DNA from: an uncultured Bacillota bacterium
GTDB lineage: Bacteria > Bacillota > Clostridia > Oscillospirales > Oscillospiraceae
DNA: 64,000 nucleotides
NCBI GenBank assembly: GCA_947645675.1
Contig: CANSDP010000003.1
Location: 47,040 to 111,039, forward strand
Direction of reading: 5' to 3'
The position numbers and the translations under genes are program-made. Shown piece by piece: positions 23,664-32,784 of this stretch. Below the pieces are notes generated by a model. The model worked only from the letters and a program-made list of their open reading frames with translations, ran no database searches and was not told the DNA's origin. Position 1 is the first letter of the stretch; each line of letters opens with the position of its first letter.

Positions 23664-24815
23664 ATGGTAGAAATTATCAGTATTCGCTTTAAAAACGGCG
23701 GGAAGGAGTACTACTTCAATCCCAATGGCATCCAGTTCCAGGTAGGGGACGGGGTGATCGTGGACACGACCCGGGGGATGGAGTATGCCCAGTGCGTCCG
23801 GGCCAACAATATGGTGGACGAGATCGAGCTCACCGCCCCCCTGCGCCCGGTGGTCCGCAAGGCCACCCCTGAGGACGCCAAGGCGGCGGAGCGGAACAAG
23901 GGCCGGGAGATGCAGGCCCTGGAGATCTGCCAGCGTAAGGTGGAGGAGCACGGCCTGGACATGAAGCTGGTCAGCGCGGAGTACAGCTTTGACGGCAGTA
24001 AAATTTTGTTCTTCTTTACCTCCGAGGGCCGGGTGGACTTCCGGGCCCTGGTTAAGGACCTGGCCAGCACCCTCCACGCCCGGATCGAGCTGCGTCAGAT
24101 CGGCGTCCGGGATGAGGCCAAGCTGCTGGGCGGGCTGGGTATCTGCGGCAGACCCTTCTGCTGTGCCCAGTTTTTGGACGAGTTCCAGCCGGTCTCCATC
24201 AAAATGGCAAAGACCCAGAACCTGTCCCTAAACCCCACCAAGATCTCCGGTACCTGCGGGAGGCTGATGTGCTGTCTGAAATATGAGCAGGACGCCTATG
24301 AGGACCTGGTGAAGCGGGCCCCCAAGCAGGAGTCCTTTGTGGAGACCCCTGATGGGGCGGGAACGGTGTCCGGCGTCAACCTCCTGCGGCAGACCGCTCA
24401 GGTGCGGCTGGAGTCCGACCCGGAGAGCCCCAGGACCTATCACAACTGCGAGCTGTGCGTGGTCCGCAGCGGCAAGGGCAGGCGGCCCGAGGGCTATGTG
24501 GAGCCCCCACTGGAGGAGCTGGCTAAGCTTCGCCGCCAGGAGGAGGACAGCGTTCCCACTGAGGAGGACTCCCTGGCCGCCGCCATTGAGGCCGCCTTCC
24601 CCAGCCGGGAGCGCTGGGAGGAGCCCGAGGGGGAGGAGCGCCGTCACAGCCGCCGGAACCATCGCCGCCGCCCCGGGAAGGGGGAGGGCGGGGAACAGTC
24701 TCGAATGGACCAGCCCCAGGCTGAGCGCCCTCGGGAGGAGGGCGCCAAGCCCAACCACAACAACCGCCGGAGGAGACGCCGTCCCAACCGGGGTGGAGGA
24801 AAGGCTCAGGGCTGA
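23664..24815 (+). CDS. ricT: PSP1-domain protein RicT (YaaT)
   Basis: 383 aa. RicT forms a complex with RicA and RicF that supports RNase Y mRNA processing, sporulation and competence in Bacillus. PSP1 core cysteines for Fe-S binding are visible: GLGICGRPFCCAQF near residue 165 and SGTCGRLMCCLKYEQD near 197. The opening RFKNGGKEYYFNP is typical. After residue 300 it has an unusual basic Arg/Asn/Pro-rich extension (RRHSRRNHRRRPGKG), perhaps RNA-binding. Confidence 0.92.
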   Translation: MVEIISIRFKNGGKEYYFNPNGIQFQVGDGVIVDTTRGMEYAQCVRANNMVDEIELTAPLRPVVRKATPEDAKAAERNKGREMQALEICQRKVEEHGLDMKLVSAEYSFDGSKILFFFTSEGRVDFRALVKDLASTLHARIELRQIGVRDEAKLLGGLGICGRPFCCAQFLDEFQPVSIKMAKTQNLSLNPTKISGTCGRLMCCLKYEQDAYEDLVKRAPKQESFVETPDGAGTVSGVNLLRQTAQVRLESDPESPRTYHNCELCVVRSGKGRRPEGYVEPPLEELAKLRRQEEDSVPTEEDSLAAAIEAAFPSRERWEEPEGEERRHSRRNHRRRPGKGEGGEQSRMDQPQAERPREEGAKPNHNNRRRRRRPNRGGGKAQG

Positions 24816-25759
24816 TGACTGGTTTTTTTAATGCGGTGACCGCCTGCCTGGTTCTGGTGATGCTGATGGCTGTAGGCTATTTCATGGGCGTCAAGGGGTG
24901 GATGGGCGCGGCGGAGAAGAAATTTCTCAGCCGGTTTATTATGAATATCGCGGTGCCCGCAAACTGCCTTGTGGGCCTGCTGAACAATCTGAACCGGGAT
25001 GACCTGGCCCGAGCGGGCCTCCAGGTGGCGTCCGCCCTGCTGGGTGTGGGGGTCACCCTGCTGATGTCCATGGGACTGGCCGCCCTGCTCCGCCTGCCCC
25101 GGGAGCGGTGGGGCGTCTTTGCCGCCATGGCCGGCCTGTCCAACACCCTGTTTATCGGCATCCCCGTGTGTACTCAGCTCTTCGGGGAGGAGTGTATGCC
25201 CTACGTCATGCTCTACTACCTGGGCAACACAACCTTCCTCCAGTCGGCGGGCATCCTGCTGGTGGAGCGCTCCGGGAGCCGACCCAGGCAGGGGGGAGGC
25301 CCGGTCCAGTTTCTGACGGACGTATTCACCAAGCCCCCTATTTTGGGGGTGATCGCCGGGGTGGCGCTGCTGCTCCTGGGGGCGGAGCTGCCCGGTCCGG
25401 CGATGCGGTTTGCCGGGTACATCAGTGATACCGTGTCCCCTCTGGCCCTGATCTACTGCGGCTTCATCGTCTATGAGGTGGGGCTAAAGAACCTCCAGCT
25501 CCTGCCCGGCCTGCCCCTTATGCTGGTGATGCGGCTGGCGGTGGCTCCGGTGATCTGCTGGGGCTGCTGCTGGCTCTTCGGGGTGGAGGGCTTGGCCCGG
25601 AATGTTTTCCTGGTGGAGAGCGCCCTGCCCGTGGTCAGCCAGGTGACGGTGATGGCCGGGGCCTATGGGGCCGACGAGGAGTACGCCGCCACCGGCGCGT
25701 GCCTGTCCATCCTGGGCTGTTTTGTGACCTTGCCTGTTTTAATGCTGATCATTGGATAA
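24815..25759 (+). CDS. AEC-family (auxin efflux carrier-like) permease
   Basis: 314 aa with about ten membrane helices. The start overlaps the ricT stop (ATGA). Typical AEC features: the N-terminal FIMNIAVPANCLVGLL, the FAAMAGLSNTLFIGIPVCTQLFG block with the conserved NxxFIGIP, and a C-terminal ALPVVSQVTVMAGAYGADEEYA. Substrates of this family are organic acids or amino acids; none can be chosen here. Confidence 0.9.
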   Translation: MTGFFNAVTACLVLVMLMAVGYFMGVKGWMGAAEKKFLSRFIMNIAVPANCLVGLLNNLNRDDLARAGLQVASALLGVGVTLLMSMGLAALLRLPRERWGVFAAMAGLSNTLFIGIPVCTQLFGEECMPYVMLYYLGNTTFLQSAGILLVERSGSRPRQGGGPVQFLTDVFTKPPILGVIAGVALLLLGAELPGPAMRFAGYISDTVSPLALIYCGFIVYEVGLKNLQLLPGLPLMLVMRLAVAPVICWGCCWLFGVEGLARNVFLVESALPVVSQVTVMAGAYGADEEYAATGACLSILGCFVTLPVLMLIIG

Positions 25760-25760
25760 A

Positions 25761-25792
25761 ACAGCCCCGCCGTTTCAAACGGCGGGGCTGTT
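25761..25792. terminator. Bidirectional terminator between convergent genes
   Basis: ACAGCCCCGCCGTT pairs with AACGGCGGGGCTGT around TCA. It separates the plus-strand block from the minus-strand block. Confidence 0.9.
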
Positions 25793-25793
25793 G

Positions 25794-27581
25794 TCATTCT
25801 TCCGTTTTGGTGATGACGATGTTCAGCTCGTCCAGCTGGCTCTGCTCCACGGTGGAGGGCGCGCCCATCATCAGGTCCTGGGCGTTCTTGTTCATGGGGA
25901 AGGGGATCACTTCCCGGATAGACTCCTCTCCGGACAGGAGCATGACCATCCGGTCCACTCCGGGGGCGATACCGGCATGGGGAGGCGCGCCGTAGGTGAA
26001 GGCGTTGTACATGGCGGGGAACTTGCTCCGCACGTCCTCCTCCTCCAGGCCCACCATCCAGAAGGCCTTTATCATGATCTCCGGGTCGTGGTTGCGCACC
26101 GCGCCGGAGGACAGCTCCACCCCGTTGCACACCAGGTCGTACTGGAAAGCGGTGATGGACAGGGGGTCCACCTCCCCCTTGATGGCCTTCTCGATGATCT
26201 CCAGCCCGCCGTTGGGCATGGAGAAGGGGTTGTGACAGAACTCCAGCTCGCCGGACTCCTCCCCGATCTCATACATGGGGAAGTCCACGATCCAGCAGAA
26301 CTCATACCGCTCCTTGTCCATGTGTCCGGGGCAGAAAGCGCCCAGCTTGTTCCGGAGCACGCCGGCGGTCTTCTGCGCGGCCAGCTTCGCCCCGGCGGTG
26401 AGGCCCACGAAACAGCCCTTCTCCAGCTTCAAGGCCTCCACCACCTGGTCCTTGATGGGCTGGACGAACTTGGCGATGCCGCCTACGATCTCGCCGTTCT
26501 CGTCGTACCGGAACCAGTAGGCCTTATTGCCCGACTGGACCTCCACCTCATTGCACAGCCCGTCGATCTGCTTCCGGGTGCCGGAGAAGCCGGATACCAC
26601 AATGGCCTTGACGGTCTGGTGCTCAAAGGGCGGGAAGCCGCAGCCGGCCAGAAGGGAAGTGACGTCGGTGACGGTCAGGTCGATGCGCAGGTCGGGCTTG
26701 TCGGTGCCGTATTTTTCCATGGCCTCCAGGTAGGGAATGCGGACAAAGGGAGCGGCGGAGGCGGTGTTGTACTTGCCGTATTTGGCAAAGATGGGGGGCA
26801 GCACGTCCTCCAGCACGGCGAACACGTCCTCCTGGTTGGCGAAGGCCATCTCCATATCCAGCTGGTAGAACTCGCCGGGGGAGCGGTCTCCCCGGGCGTC
26901 CTCGTCCCGGAAGCAGGGGGCGATCTGGAAGTACTTGTCAAAGCCGGAGGCCATCAGCAGCTGCTTGAACTGCTGGGGGGCCTGGGGCAGGGCGTAGAAC
27001 TTGCCGGGGTGCTTCCGGGAGGGCACCAGGTAGTCCCGGGCGCCCTCGGGGGAGGAGGCGGTCAGGATAGGGGTGGTGATCTCCAGAAAGCCGTGGCCGG
27101 TCATAGCGGCCCGCAGGGCGGACACCACCTGACACCGCAGGACGATATTGTCCTTGACCTCCGGGTTGCGCAGGTCCAGATAGCGGTATTTCAGCCGGGC
27201 GGACTCATCCGCCTCCCGGCTGCGGGTGACAGGGAAGGGCAGCTCGTTGTGCTGGCAGCGACCCAGCACCTCAATCTTGGCGGGGACCACCTCGATGTCG
27301 CCGGTGGGGAGCTTGGGGTTCTTGCTGTCCCTCTCCCGGACGGCGCCGGTGACGGCGATGACCGTCTCTTTGTTCAGCCCCTTGGCGGCCTGGACGGTCT
27401 CCTCAGTCTCCAGCACCACCTGGGTGGTTCCGTAGAAGTCCCGCAGCACCAGAAAGGCCAGATTCTGCCCCACCTCCCGGATGTTCTCCATCCAGCCGGC
27501 CAGGGTTACGGTCTGCCCCACCTGCTCCATCCGCAGTTCCCCGCAGGTGTGGGTGCGGTAAAAGGTGCTTGTGTCACCCAT
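25794..27581 (-). CDS. aspS: Aspartyl-tRNA synthetase
   Basis: 595 aa, the bacterial type. The N-terminal OB fold (VTLAGWMENIREVGQNLAFL) is followed by the class II core: motif 1 within ALRAAMTGHGFLEITTPIL, motif 2 APCFRDEDARGDRSPGEFYQ, motif 3 GIAPGVDRMVMLLSGEESIR. The GAD insertion domain is present in the middle. It is the distal gene of a hisS-aspS order that is interrupted by two paralogous small genes. Confidence 0.97.
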   Translation of the reverse strand: MGDTSTFYRTHTCGELRMEQVGQTVTLAGWMENIREVGQNLAFLVLRDFYGTTQVVLETEETVQAAKGLNKETVIAVTGAVRERDSKNPKLPTGDIEVVPAKIEVLGRCQHNELPFPVTRSREADESARLKYRYLDLRNPEVKDNIVLRCQVVSALRAAMTGHGFLEITTPILTASSPEGARDYLVPSRKHPGKFYALPQAPQQFKQLLMASGFDKYFQIAPCFRDEDARGDRSPGEFYQLDMEMAFANQEDVFAVLEDVLPPIFAKYGKYNTASAAPFVRIPYLEAMEKYGTDKPDLRIDLTVTDVTSLLAGCGFPPFEHQTVKAIVVSGFSGTRKQIDGLCNEVEVQSGNKAYWFRYDENGEIVGGIAKFVQPIKDQVVEALKLEKGCFVGLTAGAKLAAQKTAGVLRNKLGAFCPGHMDKERYEFCWIVDFPMYEIGEESGELEFCHNPFSMPNGGLEIIEKAIKGEVDPLSITAFQYDLVCNGVELSSGAVRNHDPEIMIKAFWMVGLEEEDVRSKFPAMYNAFTYGAPPHAGIAPGVDRMVMLLSGEESIREVIPFPMNKNAQDLMMGAPSTVEQSQLDELNIVITKTEE

Positions 27582-27601
27582 AAAATCAACTCCTGTTTGT
27601 A

Positions 27602-28096
27602 TTATTTATCATTTGTAATTCCATTTTGTAATTTCAAGCTCGACTGTAGTTCCTGCTCTATATCGTCGGGGGAGGAGGGGGCGTAGCCCCGCCAGTGCCC
27701 TTCGTCGGGAAGCCACAAATGTTTGCCGTCCCAGTATGCGATATAAGAGGGAGAACAGCCGCTGATCTCATGAATCCCGATTCCTTTTTTGCTGGGTCTT
27801 ATAAGCGGGAAAAGCCGGGTATATGTTTGCCCTCGCAGGGCGTTCAGCGCCTTTTTTCCTGGTTCGGCCCTCTCTGCGGAAACAGGGGTGTCGCTCATGC
27901 CGGGGAAGTCGCCCTCATAAAAGATGTTAATAAAGTGGGCCGACTGGGGGTGAGGGTCAGCACTGAAGCCCTTGATTTGGTCGTAGCTAAACTCTTCCGT
28001 TGAATAGTCCGAAGTAACATAGGCCGCGGCAAGACCGAGACCGAAGGCGGATAGAAGAACGGCAATGACGCAAAGAATCCAGAGCTTCTTTTTCAT
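27602..28096 (-). CDS. Membrane-anchored small protein, paralogue 1
   Basis: 164 aa. An N-terminal signal-anchor (KKKLWILCVIAVLLSAFGLGLAAAYV) is followed by an extracytoplasmic domain. Shared with the neighbour at 28130: the blocks DTPVSAERAEPGKKALNAL, YIAYWDGKHLWLPDEG and WRGYAPSSPDD. Two Cys are not paired within the shared block. I do not recognise the family. It lies between hisS and aspS. Confidence 0.75.
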   Translation of the reverse strand: MKKKLWILCVIAVLLSAFGLGLAAAYVTSDYSTEEFSYDQIKGFSADPHPQSAHFINIFYEGDFPGMSDTPVSAERAEPGKKALNALRGQTYTRLFPLIRPSKKGIGIHEISGCSPSYIAYWDGKHLWLPDEGHWRGYAPSSPDDIEQELQSSLKLQNGITNDK

Positions 28097-28129
28097 GAGC
28101 GATCCTTTCCGTTTTGTTACTATTTTATA

Positions 28130-28594
28130 TCACGAATCCCACAGGGATTTCAACGTTTCGTCCAGCTTGTCCGGGTCGGAGGGGCGGTATCCCCGCCAGG
28201 GGCCGTCAAACCCTCTGGGCAGCCACAGGTGACGCCCATCCCAGTAGGCCCTGTATTCCGGCGTACAGCCTGACGATTTATAGATGAGGATTCCTCCCTC
28301 TTGGGGCTTGCTTAAAGGAAAGGCCCAGGTGTATTTCTGCTGTCCCAGGGCGTACAGGGCCCTCCGGCCTGGCGCGGCCTGCTGGGCTGTAACGGGGGTG
28401 TCGGCAAAGCCTGGGTAAGAGCCCTCTGAAAGAATGGCGATGGAGTGTGCCTCCCTGGCGGGGATCTGGCCTCCGGTCTCCTGGGGCAGCTGGTCAAAGG
28501 AACGGGGGGTTGTCATCCCCGCCAGCAAGAAGCCCAGGCAAAATATAGCCAGCAAACCGACGATAATCAGGGGGACCCACAGCTTCTTTTTCAC
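28130..28594 (-). CDS. Membrane-anchored small protein, paralogue 2
   Basis: 154 aa. Signal-anchor KKKLWVPLIIVGLLAIFCLG, then an outside domain with DTPVTAQQAAPGRRALYALG, YRAYWDGRHLWLPRGFDG and WRGYRPSDPDK, matching paralogue 1 in order. Tandem duplication is clear even though the overall similarity is moderate. Function unknown; the shared W-D-G-x-H-L-W-L-P motif may be the core of the fold. Confidence 0.75.
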   Translation of the reverse strand: MKKKLWVPLIIVGLLAIFCLGFLLAGMTTPRSFDQLPQETGGQIPAREAHSIAILSEGSYPGFADTPVTAQQAAPGRRALYALGQQKYTWAFPLSKPQEGGILIYKSSGCTPEYRAYWDGRHLWLPRGFDGPWRGYRPSDPDKLDETLKSLWDS

Positions 28595-28618
28595 GGCAAC
28601 TCCTTTCTCGGTACAAAA

Positions 28619-28790
28619 ATCCCCCCGCCACTTCGTGGCCCTCCCCCCTTTAGCAAGGGGGGCTTTTGACGCTTAATTGTGAGTTTTCCTCCCAAAGCCT
28701 CCCTTGTTAAAGGGCCGACTCCCCCTGTCAGGGGGAGATGGCCGAAGGCCAGAGGGGGTAGGGCAGGGACCGCCGGACGGAGTCCGGTGG
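28619..28790. repeat. Composite inverted-repeat region between hisS and the paralogue pair
   Basis: Several hairpins are strung together: CCGCCACTTCGTGG, CCCCCCTTTAGCAAGGGGGG, CTCCCCCTGTCAGGGGGAG, GGCCGAAGGCC and CCGGACGGAGTCCGG. They are related in style to family B but distinct in sequence. No coding potential. Confidence 0.6.
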
Positions 28791-28818
28791 TGGAGGGATT
28801 CCGCACCAACAGCGGCGC

Positions 28819-30186
28819 TTACTCCCCCTTGTCCAGGATGGGGGCCTCGGCGTCGTTGGCGCCCATCGCGACGACAATCCTGCCCACGGCCTCGCCGGTG
28901 GGGATCAGCTCCTGCTCGCCGGAGCGCATATCTTTCAAGGACACCTTGTCCTGCTTAATCTCGTCGTCCCCCAGGAAAATCACATAGGGCACCCCCAGCT
29001 TGTCAGCGTAGTTCATCTTCTGCTTGAATTTCTTCTGCTCGCCATAGATCTGGGTGCGCACCCCGGAGGCCCGCAGTTGGGTGGACAGGGTGATAGCGGG
29101 GCCCATGTCGTTGGTCATGGGGAGGATCAATACATCCGCAGGGGCGGTGTTCAGCTTGTCATTGAGGTAGCCCTGGTCCTCCAGCACGAAGAACAGCCGG
29201 GTCAGGCCGATGGAAATGCCAACGCCGGGGAGTTGTTTGTCAGTGTAATATTCCGCCAAGTTATCATACCGCCCGCCGGAGCAGATGGAGCCGATTTCCG
29301 GGTGGTCCAGCATGGTGGTCTCGTAGACGGTGCCGGTGTAGTAGTCCAGGCCACGGGCGATGGTCAGATCCAGCACGAAGTTAGTCTCAGGCACACCGAA
29401 AGCAGCCAGGTTTTTGGCCACGGCTCCCAGCTCGTCCAGACCCTCGTCAAACTTGGGGTCCCGGCCCCGGTAGCCCTCCAGGGCAGCGAGGACATCGGCG
29501 TTAGAGCCCTTGATGTCGATAAACTTGAGGATTTCCGCCGCCTGCTCGTTGGTCAGACCGATGTCCGGGCCGGTGAGCAGATCACGCACCGATTTCTCGC
29601 CGATTTTCTCCAGCTTGTCCACTGTGCGCATGATGGCCCCGGCCTGGGCGGTGAGGCCCAGCATGGCGTAGAAGCCGTTGAGTATCTTACGGTTGTTTAC
29701 CCGAATCTGGAACCGGCGCAGGCCCAGGGAGGTGAAGGTGCGGTAAATAATGGCGGGGATTTCCGCGTCGTTGGAGATGTCCAGCTGGCCGTCGCCGATG
29801 ACGTCGATGTCCGCCTGATAGAACTCGCGGAACCGGCCCCGCTGGGCCCGCTCGCCCCGATAGACCTTGCCGATCTGGAACCGGCGGAAGGGGAAGGCCA
29901 GCTTGGCGTAGTTCAGGGCCACGTACTTTGCCAGGGGGACGGTGAGGTCGAAGCGCAGGGACAGGTCGCTGTCCCCCTTGGTGAAGCGGTAGATCTGCTT
30001 CTCGGTCTCGCCGCCGCCCTTGGCCAGCAGAATTTCGCTGGCCTCGATAAGGGGGGTGTCCAGGGGGGTGTAGGCATAGAGGGAGAAGGACTCTCGGATG
30101 ATGGCCGCCATGCGGTCAAATTGGATCTGCCGCGCGGGGAGGAGCTCCATGAAGCCGGAGAGAGTTCGAGGTTGTACCTTAGCCAT
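28819..30186 (-). CDS. hisS: Histidyl-tRNA synthetase
   Basis: 455 aa from ATG 30186 (MAKVQPRTLSGFMELLPARQ), with AAAGGAAG upstream; an upstream in-frame start at 30318 would run through a repeat. Class II motifs: motif 2 FRRFQIGKVYRGERAQRGRF, HisA loops LDLTIARGLDYYTGTVYE and CSGGRYDNLAEYY, and motif 3 GVGISIGLTRLFFVLE. The C-terminal anticodon-binding domain (ADVLILPMTNDMG) is followed by a short extension of about 30 residues. No T-box is seen upstream. Confidence 0.95.
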   Translation of the reverse strand: MAKVQPRTLSGFMELLPARQIQFDRMAAIIRESFSLYAYTPLDTPLIEASEILLAKGGGETEKQIYRFTKGDSDLSLRFDLTVPLAKYVALNYAKLAFPFRRFQIGKVYRGERAQRGRFREFYQADIDVIGDGQLDISNDAEIPAIIYRTFTSLGLRRFQIRVNNRKILNGFYAMLGLTAQAGAIMRTVDKLEKIGEKSVRDLLTGPDIGLTNEQAAEILKFIDIKGSNADVLAALEGYRGRDPKFDEGLDELGAVAKNLAAFGVPETNFVLDLTIARGLDYYTGTVYETTMLDHPEIGSICSGGRYDNLAEYYTDKQLPGVGISIGLTRLFFVLEDQGYLNDKLNTAPADVLILPMTNDMGPAITLSTQLRASGVRTQIYGEQKKFKQKMNYADKLGVPYVIFLGDDEIKQDKVSLKDMRSGEQELIPTGEAVGRIVVAMGANDAEAPILDKGE

Positions 30187-30220
30187 ATTGATCTTCCTTT
30201 CTTTTACAACACAGTTATTT

Positions 30221-30336
30221 TGTAGGGGCGGCCTGGGGGGAAAGAGCGGCGGCCACCTGGCGGGAACGCTTCGTGAAGCGTTCGAGCGGTGCGGGACTGT
30301 TTTCTGAATCGGACGCATCGTAACACGTCCCTACAG
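30221..30336. repeat. Family A repeat, long variant, upstream of hisS
   Basis: TGTAGGGGCGGCC on the left and CACGTCCCTACA on the right mark the ends; the centre has the hairpin GAACGCTTCGTGAAGCGTTC. It occupies most of the 238-bp hisS-mgsA gap, which otherwise holds only GC-rich non-coding sequence. Confidence 0.65.
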
Positions 30337-30424
30337 AGCGGACCTGGAACACGGCGGAAAAGCGGAACGCTCCCATCCACGAGATCGGGACGGGAGCGCG
30401 TACCTTCTTCTCCGGCGGCGCCTG

Positions 30425-30841
30425 CTACAGCGCGAAGGGCACCCGATTGGGGTTCATGCCCTCCCGCCAATCCAAGTCGCCCCGGGCCAGACCGTGGATC
30501 AACAGTTCGGCGGTAGCCACATTGGTGGCGACCGGGACGGAGTGCTGGTCACACAGACGGGTGATATACAGCACGTCCTTATCCATCTCGTTGTCCTGGG
30601 GGGAGTTGAAGAAAAGTACCATGTCGATCTCGTTATAGATGATGCGCTGGCCGATCTGCTCGATGCCTCCGTGCTCATGGGACAGGAAAAGCTGAACGGG
30701 CAGGCCGGTGGCCTCCGCCACCATGCGCCCGGTGGCGTTGGTGCCGCAGACGGAATGCTTGGACAGGACACCGCAGTAAGCTGTGCAGAACTGCATCATC
30801 AGCTCCTGTTTCTTCGTATGGCTCATAATTGCGATATTCAT
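30425..30841 (-). CDS. mgsA: Methylglyoxal synthase
   Basis: 138 aa. MgsA converts dihydroxyacetone phosphate to methylglyoxal and phosphate, a bypass of lower glycolysis. The start MNIAIMSHTKKQELM, GTNATGRMVAEATG, FLSHEHGGIEQIGQRI and NSPQDNEMDKDVL match the family, including the conserved His and Asp residues of the active site. It lies 29 bp downstream of a MinD-like gene, a pairing common in Clostridia. Confidence 0.93.
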   Translation of the reverse strand: MNIAIMSHTKKQELMMQFCTAYCGVLSKHSVCGTNATGRMVAEATGLPVQLFLSHEHGGIEQIGQRIIYNEIDMVLFFNSPQDNEMDKDVLYITRLCDQHSVPVATNVATAELLIHGLARGDLDWREGMNPNRVPFAL

Positions 30842-30870
30842 GGCATCAATACCTCCTTATATGTATGGTA

Positions 30871-31605
30871 CTAGCGGATGCGCATTATAGGGACGTGCTG
30901 GCCTTCCAGCCGCCGGGCGATGTTTTGGCAGGCCAGGGCTGCTCCCCGTTGCCCCCGGCTGGTGAGGGGCCGGCCCAGATTGGCGCACAGGATCACATGG
31001 GGGTCCTCGGGCACCACACCGATGAGGGGCAGGCCGGCGGTGTCCATAGCGTCGTCAATGGTGGCCCGCAGCTTGCGGAGGAGCTTGCTTTGAATGCGGT
31101 TCATGATGAGATGGACCTGACGTATGTGCTCCAGCTCGGCCACCGTCCGCTGGGCATCCCGCAGAGAGGAGGCGTCATTGGTGGAGACCACAAGGACCCG
31201 GTCCGCCCCGCAGACAGCCAGCCGGAAGCCGGTGCCCAGCCCGGCGGGGGAGTCCACTAGAACGTAGTCGTACATGGTGCGGGCGGTGTTCAGGAGAGCC
31301 CGTACCTTCTCCGCGGTGAGGCTGGCGGGCAGGGTCATGGGGGCGGTGAGGAGGGACAGGCCGCTGATTTCAGGGTGCTCCACCGCCGCCCGGGCCAGGG
31401 GACAGCGGCCAAGGGCCACGTCGGTGAAATCCATCAGCGCCCGGTCGTTCAGGCCCAGGCTGATGTCCAGATTTCGAAGGCCTACGTCCATATCCACGCA
31501 CAGCACAGCTTTGCCCATCAAGGCCAGCGAGCAGGCCACGCCGCCGGTGATAGAGGTTTTTCCAGTGCCGCCCTTTCCGGAAGTAATCGAAATTACGGTG
31601 CTCAT
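30871..31605 (-). CDS. MinD/ParA-like deviant Walker ATPase
   Basis: 244 aa. Deviant Walker A is SGKGGTGKTSITGG near residue 10, then VLCVDMDVGLRNLDISLGL and Walker B YVLVDSPAGLG. The DVGLRNLD block is typical of MinD. The C-terminus (ARRLEGQHVPIMRIR) lacks an obvious amphipathic membrane-targeting helix, and no minC or minE gene is nearby, so a classical division-site role is uncertain. It is followed by mgsA. Confidence 0.82.
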   Translation of the reverse strand: MSTVISITSGKGGTGKTSITGGVACSLALMGKAVLCVDMDVGLRNLDISLGLNDRALMDFTDVALGRCPLARAAVEHPEISGLSLLTAPMTLPASLTAEKVRALLNTARTMYDYVLVDSPAGLGTGFRLAVCGADRVLVVSTNDASSLRDAQRTVAELEHIRQVHLIMNRIQSKLLRKLRATIDDAMDTAGLPLIGVVPEDPHVILCANLGRPLTSRGQRGAALACQNIARRLEGQHVPIMRIR

Positions 31606-31632
31606 GGAAGAAACCTCCTAATTCATAGTGAT

Positions 31633-31660
31633 AGTGTATCACAAATCTGCCATCCGTCAA
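31633..31660 (-). promoter_or_regulatory. Promoter of the MinD-like gene and mgsA
   Basis: Minus strand TTGACG (31655-31660), 16 bp, TACACT (31633-31638). AGGAGG precedes the gene start at 31605. Confidence 0.6.
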
Positions 31661-31725
31661 CCTTTTTTTGCGGAGTTTTTAGAAAAAATTTACATATTGA
31701 CGGATTTTTTTGGAAAACTCACCCC

Positions 31726-32445
31726 TCAGAGGGGCGCGCTCTGTATTTTTGCCCACCGGCGGGGGTAGCCCTTCAGGGTGGGAGCCAGCTTTTCGATAAC
31801 GATCAGGCGGTGGGTGACCTCCGTGCCGGGGATGGTATAGTCCTCCAGGTTGGACACACGGCCTCCCAGAAGCTTGATGGCATGGGCGGCCTGGGAGAGC
31901 TCCTCGTCGCTGTTGGTGGACTTCATCGCCAGGAATTTCCCCCCCGCCTTGACGAAGGGCAGGCACAGCTCACACAGCACCCGCAGGTCGGCCACCGCCC
32001 GGGCGGTGACGAGGTCGAAGCTGTCCCGGAAGCCCTCTTTTTCCAGGGCGAACTCCTCCGCCCGGCCGTGGAAGGTGGTGATGCTGTCCACGCCGTCCAA
32101 ATCCTCATAGACCTCTGTGAGCCAGTCCAGCCGCTTGCTCAGAGAATCAAGAAGGGTGATTTTCAGAGATGGGACCAGAATCTTCAAAACCATCCCCGGA
32201 AAGCCCGCCCCGGTGCCCACGTCGATGAGGGTTTTGCCCTGAAAATCGCAGTATTTCAGGAGGGCGGCGCAGTCCAGCATGTGGAGGCGGGCCACCCCTT
32301 CTGGGTCCCGAATGGCGGTGAGGTTCATCACCTGGTTCTTTTCCAGGAGCATCTGTCCGTATTGGGCCAGCTGGGCGGGGGCGCCCTCTGGGACGCGGCC
32401 GGTCAGCCCCAGCTCCTCCAGTCCGGCGGAAATAATTTTTTCCAT
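31726..32445 (-). CDS. rsmG: 16S rRNA (guanine-527-N7)-methyltransferase RsmG
   Basis: 239 aa. RsmG methylates G527 of 16S rRNA with S-adenosylmethionine; its loss gives low-level streptomycin resistance. The SAM-binding motif is LIDVGTGAGFPGMVLKI near residue 72; NLTAIRDPEGVARLHMLDC precedes it and LVTARAVADLRVLCELCLP follows. It is often next to mnmG and parA; here it is 9 kb from mnmG. Confidence 0.95.
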   Translation of the reverse strand: MEKIISAGLEELGLTGRVPEGAPAQLAQYGQMLLEKNQVMNLTAIRDPEGVARLHMLDCAALLKYCDFQGKTLIDVGTGAGFPGMVLKILVPSLKITLLDSLSKRLDWLTEVYEDLDGVDSITTFHGRAEEFALEKEGFRDSFDLVTARAVADLRVLCELCLPFVKAGGKFLAMKSTNSDEELSQAAHAIKLLGGRVSNLEDYTIPGTEVTHRLIVIEKLAPTLKGYPRRWAKIQSAPL

Positions 32446-32448
32446 AGC

Positions 32449-32784
32449 TCAGCCTCCGAAGTTGGACATCAGTCCGGCGATGCCAATGGGCAGGGTGGCC
32501 AGGGCCAGCAGCCAGCAAATTGCCGCCAGGGCGAAGGCGGGCCATTTCCCCGGCCTGCCGGCGGTCCGCCAGGACACCACAGCCACCGCGCCCAGGCCAA
32601 TGAGCCCGGGGACGGTGAGAAGAGGGCCCAGGTTGCCCAGGCCGGTGCCGGTGAAAATGCCGTAGGTGGTCAGGGCCAGCAGGATGAGCACATAGACCAG
32701 CCCGATCCAGGCCAGGGTGCGCTTGACGGGGGAGGCGGGGGTGTAGCCCTTCTCCTCCCGGGGGGTGCGGTTGTCCTCTGACAT
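32449..32784 (-). CDS. Small integral membrane protein
   Basis: 111 aa. A charged N-terminal tail of about 20 residues (MSEDNRTPREEKGYTPASPV) precedes three membrane helices (LAWIGLVYVLILLALTTYGI; LLTVPGLIGLGAVAVVSW; WPAFALAAICWLLALATLPI). It is tightly packed between mscL (0 bp) and rsmG (3 bp), so it is co-transcribed. No family recognised. Confidence 0.75.
   Translation of the reverse strand: MSEDNRTPREEKGYTPASPVKRTLAWIGLVYVLILLALTTYGIFTGTGLGNLGPLLTVPGLIGLGAVAVVSWRTAGRPGKWPAFALAAICWLLALATLPIGIAGLMSNFGG

Noticed and set aside
30187..30424. T-box leader upstream of hisS
   Set aside because: No AGGGTGG-type T-box sequence or specifier stem; the interval is filled by a family A repeat.
30871..31605. 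Complete minCDE division-site operon
   Set aside because: Only a MinD-like gene is present; neighbours are mgsA and rsmG, with no minC or minE.
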